NCBI GenBank assembly: GCA_003024985.2
Contig: PXIH01S0005114.1
DNA from: Euperipatoides rowelli
Taxonomy: Eukaryota > Onychophora > Udeonychophora > Euonychophora > Peripatopsidae
Strand: one strand, 5' to 3'
Length of the DNA stretch: 10,137 bases
Positions 1 to 6,735 of the stretch are shown here, in pieces. Positions within the stretch are counted from its first letter, which is position 1. Each line of letters opens with the position of its first letter. The notes under the pieces are model-generated. The model was given only the letters and a program-made list of their open reading frames with translations, did no database searches and had not been told where the DNA came from. The position numbers and the translations under genes are program-made.

Positions 1-750
1 AACAAGCATTTTTATACAAAAATACACATAAATCAATGAAGTTGAAATAGGCATTGATAAACCACTTTAAACAAAAAAAAAATGTTTGGTGCCCGTGTAA
101 CGGGCTTACTTGCTAGTAACTATTAAAAGGAAATTCATTTGGGTTTGTTAATGTTCTTTAAACACCAAAGATCCTTAATCCTTATTTCGTCATTAAAAAA
201 AAAAAAAGATAAGCAAATTTCATTTCAGTGTTGGATGGGTAAGGTCGGCGATTGCTGACAGGACCCTAAGCTCCTTCAATCTATCTTTGATTTTTCACCA
301 AACCTTTGTATTTTCTTTTTCAATTCACACTGAAAAAATAACTACCGTAACTATATTTCTTAAAATGATTCTTCATCGTTTTAATAAATAAAAATGTTTG
401 TCATTTAAATGAGATTAAAGTGATGGTTAATGTTTGAATCTGCAGTCAGGATTTACAGTCAGCGTTCTTACTATTTCAGCTAGACATATCATTTGCTTAA
501 TAATACTAACACATTTGCTCAATATTACAATTTAAGCACAAGATAGTTAACAAATTGTCATGTTTTAAAAAAAAATTGCACATCATAACAGATTGATGGT
601 TCCGTTTCTTTTCCTAATTCTATATAATAAAATAGCAGCGGTAGCCTAAGTCACCTATATAGAAAAGTTATGTGCAAGATATTTACAAGATGAGATTTTA
701 ATAAGACTAGCATTTATCGGTTTGATTTCATGCATTTAGATAAAATAAAT

Positions 751-768
751 TTATTATTATTATTATTA
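751..768. repeat. (TTA)n microsatellite
   Basis: Six consecutive TTA units are visible. It is a simple sequence repeat with no coding context. Confidence 0.85.
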
Positions 769-963
769 GCATTTATAATAAAAAAACAGATATACTGCAA
801 TACAAATTGAGTAAATAAAAACAAAATTTTTTCATTTGAATATTTTGAAACGTGTCCTCTCGTTAAGGGATTTACAGTATAGCCTATTTTTAATAATTTC
901 TAAAATAATTTAGGAATAGCATGAGGGTTGTTGAGAGGGTCTCAGGGAAAGGGGGATATCTAG

Positions 964-993
964 AGCCCCATTGTATTTAATTCAATAGGGGCT
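964..993. repeat. Short imperfect hairpin
   Basis: AGCCCCATTG (964-973) pairs with CAATAGGGGCT (983-993), with one bulged base and a 9-nt loop. The stem is GC-rich in an AT-rich setting. It could be the remnant of a small mobile element or just a local palindrome. No tRNA or other RNA-gene signature accompanies it. Confidence 0.5.
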
Positions 994-1007
994 TTTCAGC
1001 TAGTAAC

Positions 1008-1022
1008 AATAATAATAATAAT
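1008..1022. repeat. (AAT)n microsatellite
   Basis: Five AAT units, followed directly by one copy of the recurring TAGCCTA heptamer. Confidence 0.8.
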
Positions 1023-1957
1023 AGCCTAATAATGGCATATCGACTATTGCATTTTGGGAAATATATTCATATCCAAATGAGGTTGCTCATCTCGTTTGTT
1101 GACAACACTTTGTAGGCAACCTTAACGTTTACACTTGATTTTGGAACAAACGTTTCCACAAGAACTCCACTGTTTCCTTTTGAATTATTAAATAATTTAT
1201 GTTATTTAGCCAAGACTAATATATTGAGTCTGAAAATTATTATTTCATAAGTACTGCTTATTGATTTTTTTTCTAATACTAATACAAAAATTCTAGTCAA
1301 CTTTCGAAAAATTGTTCATCAGCATCTCTGTTGAATTTTCATCAGTAGGAATAGTGTCTGCATAGCAAACTTTGGAGCATCATTGAACTAAAAAATAGCC
1401 CTTGATTGGTTAATAGTTGGGCTAACTGAAGATGTGGAAAAATTCAGAAAAACTATCAAAAAAAGGAGAATAGGTATTTTTTACGTAGTAGTTGTTATGG
1501 TTCAGGTTGAGATGGTTAGGATTATAAATTTTTTAAAAATAAGGCTGTTATCCATTTTAGTCATGTGACATTGTCATATGACATGGTTGGTTTTGGTACA
1601 AAGGAGTTTGCCGACTAGACTCTAGTATCAGTAGATTTACTCCCATGATTTATAATCCATACAGTAGCCTAATTTGAAAATTAATAAGCTTACAGGTTTT
1701 TTTTTTTTGCTAGTTATCAATACGGTAGACTACATGTACCCTACTAGTAAATTTGAATGTTGAAAAACAATGTTAGAGCTTATTTATATACAGTATCAGT
1801 ATCTAAAATCCTTATTGTACGTAGCAAAAAGGAAATGCATCATATAATGATTAAAATTGTAACTAGATTATACTTCAACTTTTTAAATATTTTTTCATAA
1901 AATTTTTAAAAATAAAATAAGCTAATATTAGTATTTGGTTTGGGTGGTATTCCACAA

Positions 1958-2172
1958 AGAAGATTCTAAGATGACCGCCAATAATAAAAGCCTGCTTTAA
2001 ATACAATAATTCAACAATAAAAAAATAAAAAAACTACTCAAACCACATTGAATAGCCCCTTAATCAATAAAAACAATTACTTGTACAATGGCCCAAACTT
2101 CTCATTTTAAAAATATTGGTTGCTAGCAAAATAACTTTTATGTCTGGAATGGCGGCTATCTTGGAATCTTCT
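1958..2172. repeat. MITE-like inverted-repeat element
   Basis: The 23-bp arm at 1958-1980 matches the reverse complement of 2150-2172 at 20 of 23 positions (compare AGAAGATTCTAAGATGACCG with AGAAGATTCCAAGATAGCCG). Weaker similarity continues outward for about 16 bp on both sides (GGG....ATTC), so the true ends may lie near 1942 and 2188. The roughly 170-bp interior is AT-rich with no open frame. This is the architecture of a non-autonomous DNA transposon. I could not identify a target-site duplication or assign a superfamily. Confidence 0.6.
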
Positions 2173-2293
2173 ATTCAGAATTGACCCCTCTGGTTTAAAC
2201 TTATAGAATTTTGTCATCTTTAAACCAATGGAGGGAGGAGAAAGCGGTTAAAATGAGGGGGACAAAAAAAAATTTCATTTTTAAACAAAAGGG

Positions 2294-2301
2294 GGCAGGG
2301 A
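2294..2301. repeat. Target-site duplication, left copy
   Basis: GGCAGGGA lies immediately before the CAGTG terminus of the hAT element and is repeated identically at 2875-2882. An exact 8-bp duplication is the hallmark length for hAT insertions. The identity of the two copies suggests the insertion is not very old. Confidence 0.9.
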
Positions 2302-2874
2302 CAGTGCCGGATTAAGACACTTTGGGGCCTGTAGGCTAATTACTTTTCGGGACTTTTTTAAAACCACATTATAAATAATACTAGAAAACAATTACATATT
2401 ACTTTAATAGGTACATTTTTTATTTTTATTATATAAACATAAATACAATATTTATAAATTTACTTTTCTTACTTTTCCAGCTGCAAATCTACTGTATTTA
2501 TTAATTCTGAAAAGTCGATGTTTTTAGCAAATTCTAGTTCAATACTAGTTAAACTTAAAGCATTTAGTCGATCTTGCACCATTGTTGATCTCTTTTCATT
2601 TTTTATATATGCAAGTTTTGAAAAATATCTTTCACCTTCAGCTACAAAACAAGGCATTGTTAAATATATTCTAAATGCTATCGCCACATTAGGAAAACAT
2701 GCCTGTAATAATGTATTTTATACAAATAAAAATAAGCAAACTTTTATTTTTGTCCTCTACACTGAAAAAAATATATTATCAATGGACGGAGAAAAATTAA
2801 ACGATGTGGGGGCCCCCTGGTCTACGGGGCCCATAGGCTCAAGCCTTCTCTCCCTTATGGGTAATCCGACACTG
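2302..2874 (-). mobile_element. Internally deleted hAT-superfamily DNA transposon
   Basis: The element is 573 bp. It starts with CAGTGCCGGATTAA and ends with the inverted counterpart (reverse complement CAGTGTCGGATTAC), matching at 12 of 14 terminal positions. It is flanked by a perfect 8-bp duplication, GGCAGGGA. CAGTG-type termini with 8-bp duplications are diagnostic of hAT elements. The minus strand carries the end of a transposase reading frame (2466-2717). The GC-rich subterminal section at 2806-2860 is rich in GGGGCCC-type palindromes. Most of the transposase (N-terminal zinc finger and catalytic core) is missing, so this copy cannot encode its own mobility. It could only have moved with enzyme supplied by a full-length relative. 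Confidence 0.93.
2469..2717 (-). pseudogene. hAT transposase C-terminal fragment (dimerisation region)
   Basis: Read on the minus strand from 2717, just after an in-frame TAA at 2718-2720, about 82 codons stay open, to a stop at 2466-2468. The fragment contains FPNVAIAFRIYLTMP, then ERYFSKLAYIKNEKRSTM, then QDRLNALSLTSIELEFAK. This is the family pattern of the hAT C-terminal dimerisation domain, which usually reads as a hydrophobic proline segment, ERSFSKLKxIKxxxRSTM, then (Q/D)ERLxxLxxLSIE. It resembles the animal ZMYM1-like/TTF-type hAT transposase lineage. Full-length hAT transposases are typically 600 residues or more, so only the last tenth or so remains. The frame is intact from here to its natural stop, but nothing upstream of 2718 continues it. 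Confidence 0.88.
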
Positions 2875-2882
2875 GGCAGGGA
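2875..2882. repeat. Target-site duplication, right copy
   Basis: GGCAGGGA follows the terminal CACTG directly and is identical to the left copy at 2294-2301. It fixes the element boundary to the base. Confidence 0.9.
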
Positions 2883-3077
2883 TAAAAATGGGTGGAGGGG
2901 GGAAATATTTTAAAATTGCAATCATGATCAAGATCCGTTATCTGCCCACCATTATGGCTGATGGAAATGTTGAAATTATCTAAATTGGCACTCAGCAAAG
3001 GATTATTTCACCTATTGATTATCCTAGGGTTCAGGGTGACTGTAAGGTTAGGACTGTAAAGAAAATATACTAAAATC
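2883..3077. other. Unassigned spacer between two mobile elements
   Basis: No gene is visible. The segment ATGATCAAGATCC near 2924-2936 resembles the reverse complement of the sequence just outside the right end of the neighbouring foldback element (3363-3380). The foldback family may therefore extend further on the left than its core arms. Confidence 0.35.
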
Positions 3078-3290
3078 GGGAAGACTCCAGTTTATGTCCA
3101 CACCCCCCCCCCCCTCAATATGGCCAACACAACTGGCGTTGTATTAAATAAAACACAACAAATACAGTAAGGAAGAAGGGATTAACTAAAATATGTTTTA
3201 TGTAATCTAAAACATATTTTAGCTGATCCCTTCGTCCTTTCTGCATTCTATCAGTGTTTTATTTAATACAACGCTAGTTGTGTTGACCAT

Positions 3291-3338
<48 letters not shown>

Positions 3339-3362
3339 GGGGGAGGGAACTGGAGTCTTCCC
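3078..3362. mobile_element. Foldback (long inverted repeat) element with poly-C/poly-G arms
   Basis: Nested matching arms form an almost continuous hairpin. The outermost pair is GGGAAGACTCCAGT (3078-3091) with its reverse complement at 3349-3362. A C12 run (3103-3114) faces a G44 run (3294-3337). The stretch 3115-3156 matches the reverse complement of 3254-3295 at 39 of 42 positions. A perfect 15-bp stem (3186-3200 with 3208-3222) closes on a 7-nt loop. The structure fits a non-autonomous foldback or MITE-type transposon. No coding capacity and no clear target-site duplication are visible, so the superfamily is unknown. The arms differ in length mainly because of the expanded G run. Confidence 0.8.
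3294..3337. repeat. 44-bp poly-G homopolymer
   Basis: There are 44 uninterrupted Gs, followed by AGGGGGAGGG. The run lies in the right arm of the foldback element; the partner left-arm tract is only 12 Cs, so this copy has expanded by slippage or the assembly length is unreliable. Such a tract could form G-quadruplex structures. It also produces an artefactual proline-rich reading frame on the minus strand. Confidence 0.9.
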
Positions 3363-4041
3363 TGGATCTTGACCTCATCATTTAACATCCTAGGTTGCAT
3401 TGTAGGGAGAGGTGGGAATAAGGGGGAAGGGGCAGAAATATTCTGTGCTGATTTAGGCATTGTCCTATGCTTCGTTCTGAAAAAAAAAAAAATTTCTAGA
3501 AAGGGAAAGTAAACTGTTATAATAATAAACATAAGAGGAGGAGTCTGAGCACCTCCTTCCCATAAGTAACACATATTGGAATTTTCAAATAGTAAATCAT
3601 AGAGTATGTTAATTACTATTTTGGATTAATGTTTATTGCTATGGCATCTATAATCTATTAGCAAAAAGATAGAATTATTTTTTTTATCAAGCAGGCTATT
3701 TGTATATTCAAATTTAAACTATTAAGATATGCTAAATAAATAAAATGATTTAGCAAGAAAAATTTGCCATTCAAACTAGACCTACTAGTTAGCTTAAATA
3801 TTTTTAAACAATTCATATGGAGGATCTGAAAGATAAGGAATGAAGGGACGCCAAATCTTATTTTACGTGTTAATCACATCATTTATCCTTGACAGGAGCC
3901 AAATGTGATGGCAATTCAACTGAAGCATACATGCCTATTTAGGTCAATATTTGATTTAACCTATTTTACGACTTTTATATTTTATAATACAAAAAATTAG
4001 CACTTCTGTGGGAATATTTACATTAATTATATCTTACTTAC
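3363..4041. other. Non-coding AT-rich stretch, proximal part of G alpha intron 1
   Basis: No exon is recognisable on either strand. On the minus strand it follows directly after the splice donor of the G alpha first exon. Nothing else stands out except an A-rich run at 3480-3492. Confidence 0.5.
4033..4041 (-). promoter_or_regulatory. Splice donor of G alpha exon 1
   Basis: Read on the minus strand the sequence is CTTG|GTAAGTAAG, a near-ideal 5' splice site, placed exactly where the conserved LLLLG codon is interrupted. It shows why the reading frame ends here rather than continuing. Confidence 0.85.
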
Positions 4042-4165
4042 CAAGAAGTAAAATTTTGATGATATTTCGTTCCTGTTTAGCAAGTTCATCCAGTTGACGG
4101 TCTATCTCTTCACTTCGAAGGCGAGCTTTTCGTTCTTCTTGATCCAAACTTAAACAACTCCCCAT
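4042..4165 (-). CDS. G protein alpha subunit, first coding exon (partial gene)
   Basis: The exon encodes 41 residues plus the first base of a Gly codon. It begins MGSCLSLDQEERKARLRSEE and ends NIIKILLL-G, then GTAAGTAAG, a consensus donor at 4041-4033. G alpha proteins are GTPases that relay GPCR signals at the inner face of the plasma membrane. Gly2 with Ser6 fits N-myristoylation, and Cys4 is a likely palmitoylation site. Residues 9-33 form the charged alphaN helix that contacts G beta-gamma. KILLLG is beta-1 leading into the P-loop GxGESGKS, whose remainder must lie on a later exon. From memory, the phase-1 split of this Gly codon matches animal Gi-type genes. The start has G at -3 and G at +4. 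The MGxCL start and RSxxIDRxLxxxAKxExN pattern resemble the G alpha v class more than Gi/o, Gs, Gq or G12, but subclass is uncertain from one exon. The rest of the gene lies beyond the window. Confidence 0.85.
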
Positions 4166-4674
4166 AACGATATAGTAAGACTATGCATTGTGTCTCATGT
4201 ACAATAATATTACAAAATTTGTAATAAATCGAAGAGATATTATTAAAACGTTGCAAACATTTATGCTAGCTAGCTACCTTCTTGTACTGTAGAGGTGCCC
4301 AGTAGCTTGGGCTCCTTTTAAAACTGAACAAAGTTTCCAAAAAAATATTCAGGTCAAACATTAATTCCGCCGATATTTATTAAATGATACCTATTTCTGA
4401 TAGTTATACATCGAATATAACTATTTTTGTTGATAAAATTGTTGTGTTAAAACTTATTAAAATTTTACATCAAACTTTGTTTTGATGTTTTTCAGGAATA
4501 TTTTAAGAAATCTCCACATTTCTTACGAACAAGCAATTAAAGTTCTATCCCGTGAGCCTCCATTCTAGAAAGCGACCTCTATCCTTCGTTAATTTTGCTT
4601 TTTTTTTTTTTTTTTACTATGAAAAACATTTCATCCCATTTTGATTAAATTTTTTTAGCCCAACAAATTGGAAA
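4166..4674. promoter_or_regulatory. Divergent promoter and 5' leader region for G alpha and EMC6
   Basis: About 0.6 kb separates the two head-to-head start codons, so the promoters and untranslated leaders of both genes must sit here unless they use remote leader exons. No convincing TATA box or initiator could be assigned. Visible features are a GCTAGCTAGC palindrome near 4264-4276, a less AT-rich patch at 4285-4320, a strong pyrimidine-AG acceptor-like site ending at 4495, a T17 tract at 4599-4615 and another acceptor-like T-rich AG at 4657-4658. The last could make 4659-4674 a tiny leader exon. Transcription starts cannot be placed from sequence alone. Confidence 0.55.
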
Positions 4675-4786
4675 GTAAGTGTTTGCATCTAATAACTTTT
4701 AGTAGGAATTTTATTAATATTAATAGATTTTATGTAAATACTATAACATTTTTGGGCTAACTATACCTTTCTTTTTATCTTAATAG
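4675..4786 (+). other. Probable 5' leader intron of EMC6
   Basis: GGAAA|GTAAGT at 4671-4680 is a consensus donor. CTTTCTTTTTATCTTAATAG ending at 4786 is a pyrimidine-rich acceptor. GGCTAAC at 4755-4761 supplies a good branch-point match about 26 nt upstream of the AG. The intron would be 112 bp. Only six bases (GACGCT) lie between the acceptor and the EMC6 ATG. In an organism with spliced-leader trans-splicing, the same AG could instead be a spliced-leader acceptor. The sequence does not decide between the two. Confidence 0.65.
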
Positions 4787-4792
4787 GACGCT

Positions 4793-5131
4793 ATGGGAGG
4801 AAGAAATAGAATTGACAAGTATTCAGATCCTGTGGCATACAGTGAATTTTCTATTCGACACAATGCCTCTATTTTAGATTATTGTCGAACATCTATGTCT
4901 GCTTTAGGAGGTGCTTCTGCTGGAATTCTTGGACTTACTGCATTATATGGCTTTCTATTTTACTTTGTCGTAGCAGCGGGGATGTCGTTCTTGTTATTTT
5001 GGAAAGTCGGACGTCATTGGCAGCAGTATTTCCGTAGTCGGTCAACTTTAGTTACTAGTGGATTATTTGGTGGCTTGTTCACTTATGTTCTGTTTTGGAC
5101 CTTTCTTTACGGTATGGTACATGTATACTAA
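4793..5131 (+). CDS. EMC6: ER membrane protein complex subunit 6
   Basis: The 112-residue protein is complete; animal EMC6 is about 110. EMC6 (formerly TMEM93) is a membrane subunit of the ER membrane protein complex, which inserts tail-anchored proteins and the first helices of multipass proteins such as GPCRs and transporters. The conserved core is plain: [15 protein letters not shown] at 24-38, [14 protein letters not shown] at 44-57, and [20 protein letters not shown] at 93-112. That last stretch matches the human C-terminus as I remember it. Hydrophobic segments at about 35-70 (two helices with a turn near YGF) and 86-109 give the known three-helix topology, separated by a basic loop (KVGRHW...FRSRS, 71-84). 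The first 20 residues are polar and diverged, as expected. The ATG has G at -3 and G at +4. The gene is single-exon in its coding part and head-to-head with the G alpha gene. Confidence 0.98.
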   Translation: MGGRNRIDKYSDPVAYSEFSIRHNASILDYCRTSMSALGGASAGILGLTALYGFLFYFVVAAGMSFLLFWKVGRHWQQYFRSRSTLVTSGLFGGLFTYVLFWTFLYGMVHVY

Positions 5132-5382
5132 GATATGGCATGAAACATTCTAGTAAATAACAGTTTGTTTATTAACGTTATTGAGAGGCCTATATAAATA
5201 GATGGAATTGATAGTTGATACGTGTCCATGAGATCCATCCTGAACTCTTTTCAGCACTCTTGTTTTAATGAATCAATTTTAATATAAGAAGATATTACTT
5301 CTAATTTATTTAAAAACAAATACCGGTATTAAACTTATAAATGCTAACAATTTTTCATAAATCAGGATTATTGTGGAGTAAA

Positions 5383-5388
5383 AATAAA
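5383..5388 (+). terminator. Candidate EMC6 polyadenylation signal
   Basis: The first AATAAA downstream of the EMC6 stop codon lies about 250 bp into the presumed 3' UTR. No canonical hexamer is closer, although AAATAA-like variants occur near 5143-5150. In AT-rich DNA an AATAAA is common, so support is only positional. Confidence 0.35.
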
Positions 5389-5404
5389 CAAAATAAGATC
5401 GCTG

Positions 5405-5422
5405 GTACTGTACATACAGTAC
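5405..5422. repeat. Short palindrome GTACTGTA-CA-TACAGTAC
   Basis: Two perfect 8-bp arms flank a CA centre. TACAGTA/TACTGTA words also recur elsewhere in the window. No factor can be assigned. Confidence 0.7.
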
Positions 5423-5522
5423 GGACGTGAAAAAAATCAAAAGAAAATGACAGGATGACTATTCAAAATTTTCCAAAAATTCAAGACATCTTTTGAGAGA
5501 GGGGTGTTTATGTAAGTGATTC

Positions 5523-5542
5523 TGTATGTATGTATGTATGTA
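5523..5542. repeat. (TGTA)5 microsatellite
   Basis: Five perfect tetranucleotide units. Confidence 0.9.
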
Positions 5543-5603
5543 CAGTGCATTGTATAGGCCAATGTATAAGGGTATAGTCTACACACTGCATACATACCAA
5601 TAT

Positions 5604-5616
5604 GGGGGGGGGGGGG
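5604..5616. repeat. G13 run followed by AGGG
   Basis: This is a poly-G tract preceded by CCAATAT. The context resembles the CATATT-poly-G-AGGG of the foldback element at 3288-3347. It could be a residual fragment of the same family, but no further similarity was seen. Confidence 0.7.
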
Positions 5617-6237
5617 AGGGAAATAATGAATTTCTAAAATTTGTCGAAGGGACGGTGGGCTATTTTGAAATAAAAATATTTGAATTTTAAAAAATGTTGG
5701 TCATTTTATTCAAAAACTTTGTACCCTCCCACTTATGCCTATCTCCCTTAAAGAAATTTACAACCTTTCTTATAAAGTAAAATTTTATATAGGTCTCAGA
5801 GTGACACTTGAGTTGGCACTATGAGTTAGCCATATACAAAATATTGGACTTAGGCCTATATAGTGTGCGCAAAGCATAAAAAAAGTGAAAAGTTTAAAGA
5901 CTACCTACTGTACATCCTACGGGGCTATGGTCTTTTTCTCCATGTTGCACAAATATTAACTTAAGCAACAACAACCAAATTATTTTGTATTTATAAAATT
6001 TTGTATAGCCTAGTGTTCATTTAGTATATAATAAACCCTAATAATAATTCTGCAGAGCTGAAAGTTTTAAGAAAATAATTTAAGCATGCAGGGCCCAAGC
6101 TAATGTTCTCTGGTTGAGGTTGGGGGGAGAACCCACAAAATTGCCAAGTCAAATTTTTTTCGCCAACTTGGAAACTTTTTTTTAATATAATTGGAAACAA
6201 ACAAGGGAACTATTAATAAAATTATCAATACAGTTTA

Positions 6238-6251
6238 CCCCCCCCCCCCCC
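6238..6251. repeat. C14 run followed by TCCC
   Basis: A homopolymer with the same run-then-interruption pattern (poly-C, T, CCC) as the other G/C tracts in the window, here in the opposite orientation to the G13 tract. Confidence 0.85.
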
Positions 6252-6540
6252 TCCCTAGCATAAATTACAATTAAACCTAGAATTTTTATATAGCCTACAT
6301 GGTTAATTCAATCTTATTTTACTGGTGAGTGTTTCCATTAAATCTTCTATACTTCTAATATAGCCTATTGGAGGGATATGTTTGTTTCAACAGGGGTATT
6401 TAAAAAACAGGCCTGACTACAGATCTAATAGTAAATATAACATAGAGTGTGCATGTTTGTGTTAATTTATTCAAAATAATATAAGTATTGTATATTCAGT
6501 ATAACAAATTAGTGAATCAATATTATAGAAAAAAAGGTAG

Positions 6541-6735
6541 TTTCTTTACATTGAAATTATAAATTTGACATACCAATGCACTGAAGCTGGCTTTCAAACT
6601 GTGCCAGTTAACCAACAGCATGTTAGAGAGTCGGCATCAATGAAAGAGCCTTCAGCAACTCAAGATTGTAAAAAGTGCCTTCAGAACAACGATTACAGAC
6701 ATAAGGCTGAAAACTTTGATGCTGTTGAAGTGTAA
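6541..6735 (+). CDS. Possible terminal coding exon of an unknown gene
   Basis: Sixty-four codons are open from just after TAG at 6538-6540 to TAA at 6733-6735. I do not recognise the peptide. It is polar, contains a CxxC (DCKKC, residues 42-46), and ends NFDAVEV. That tail formally fits a class II PDZ-binding pattern, but so do many unrelated tails. Codons from about 6568 onward look coding-like: many GNN first positions, more G/C than the flanks, and few of the A/T-only codons that dominate nearby DNA. No good start codon exists. The only in-frame ATG (6640) has a weak context and would give 31 residues, so a 3' exon is likelier than a complete gene. Candidate acceptors are AG at 6539-6540 (poor pyrimidine tract) and AG at 6606-6607 (CTGTGCCAG, better). 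An AATAAA follows at 6938-6943. It may also be a chance frame. Confidence 0.3.
   Translation, partial: FLYIEIINLTYQCTEAGFQTVPVNQQHVRESASMKEPSATQDCKKCLQNNDYRHKAENFDAVEV

Larger units (their letters stand above)
1..1957. other. Non-coding AT-rich stretch, probably within G alpha intron 1
   Basis: No coding exon, tRNA or rRNA is recognisable on either strand. If the G alpha exon at 4042-4165 is right, this stretch lies downstream of its splice donor on the minus strand and so is probably intronic. Visible small features are an A13 run (195-207), ATT/AAT triplet microsatellites near 751-768 and 1008-1022, a short hairpin at 964-993, and two E-box-like decamers at 1560-1582. I looked for the conserved G alpha motifs of later exons (the P-loop GKS and the DVGGQ switch region) in reverse complement and saw none. 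Intron 1 therefore probably extends past the window start. Confidence 0.5.
5132..6540. other. EMC6 3' flank and intergenic DNA without recognised genes
   Basis: No exon could be recognised on either strand. It contains the probable EMC6 3' UTR, an 8-bp-arm palindrome (5405-5422), a (TGTA)5 microsatellite, a G13 run (5604-5616) and a C14 run (6238-6251). It also holds several TAGCCTA heptamers (6006, 6291, 6361) and one TAGGCCTA (5851). Confidence 0.5.

Noticed and set aside
195-207. A13 run as a retroposon tail
   Set aside because: No SINE A/B boxes, LINE 3' end or target-site duplication was found around it.
2518-2913. Plus-strand 131-codon frame
   Set aside because: It runs opposite the hAT transposase fragment and out through the transposon end into flanking DNA. 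The recognisable domain is on the minus strand, so this is a shadow.
3263-3574. Minus-strand 103-codon frame with a long proline tract
   Set aside because: The prolines come entirely from the 44-G homopolymer inside the foldback element. The rest shows no family signature, so it is a translation artefact.
1-4041. Further G alpha exons on the minus strand
   Set aside because: I looked for reverse-complement signatures of the P-loop remainder (GESGKS) and switch region (DVGGQ) and found none. The next exon is presumably beyond the window.
6600-6700. Minus-strand peptide with YVCNRCSEGTF, looking like half a zinc finger
   Set aside because: There is only one CxxC, no paired histidines at proper spacing, and a stop soon after. 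It lies opposite the better-supported plus frame.
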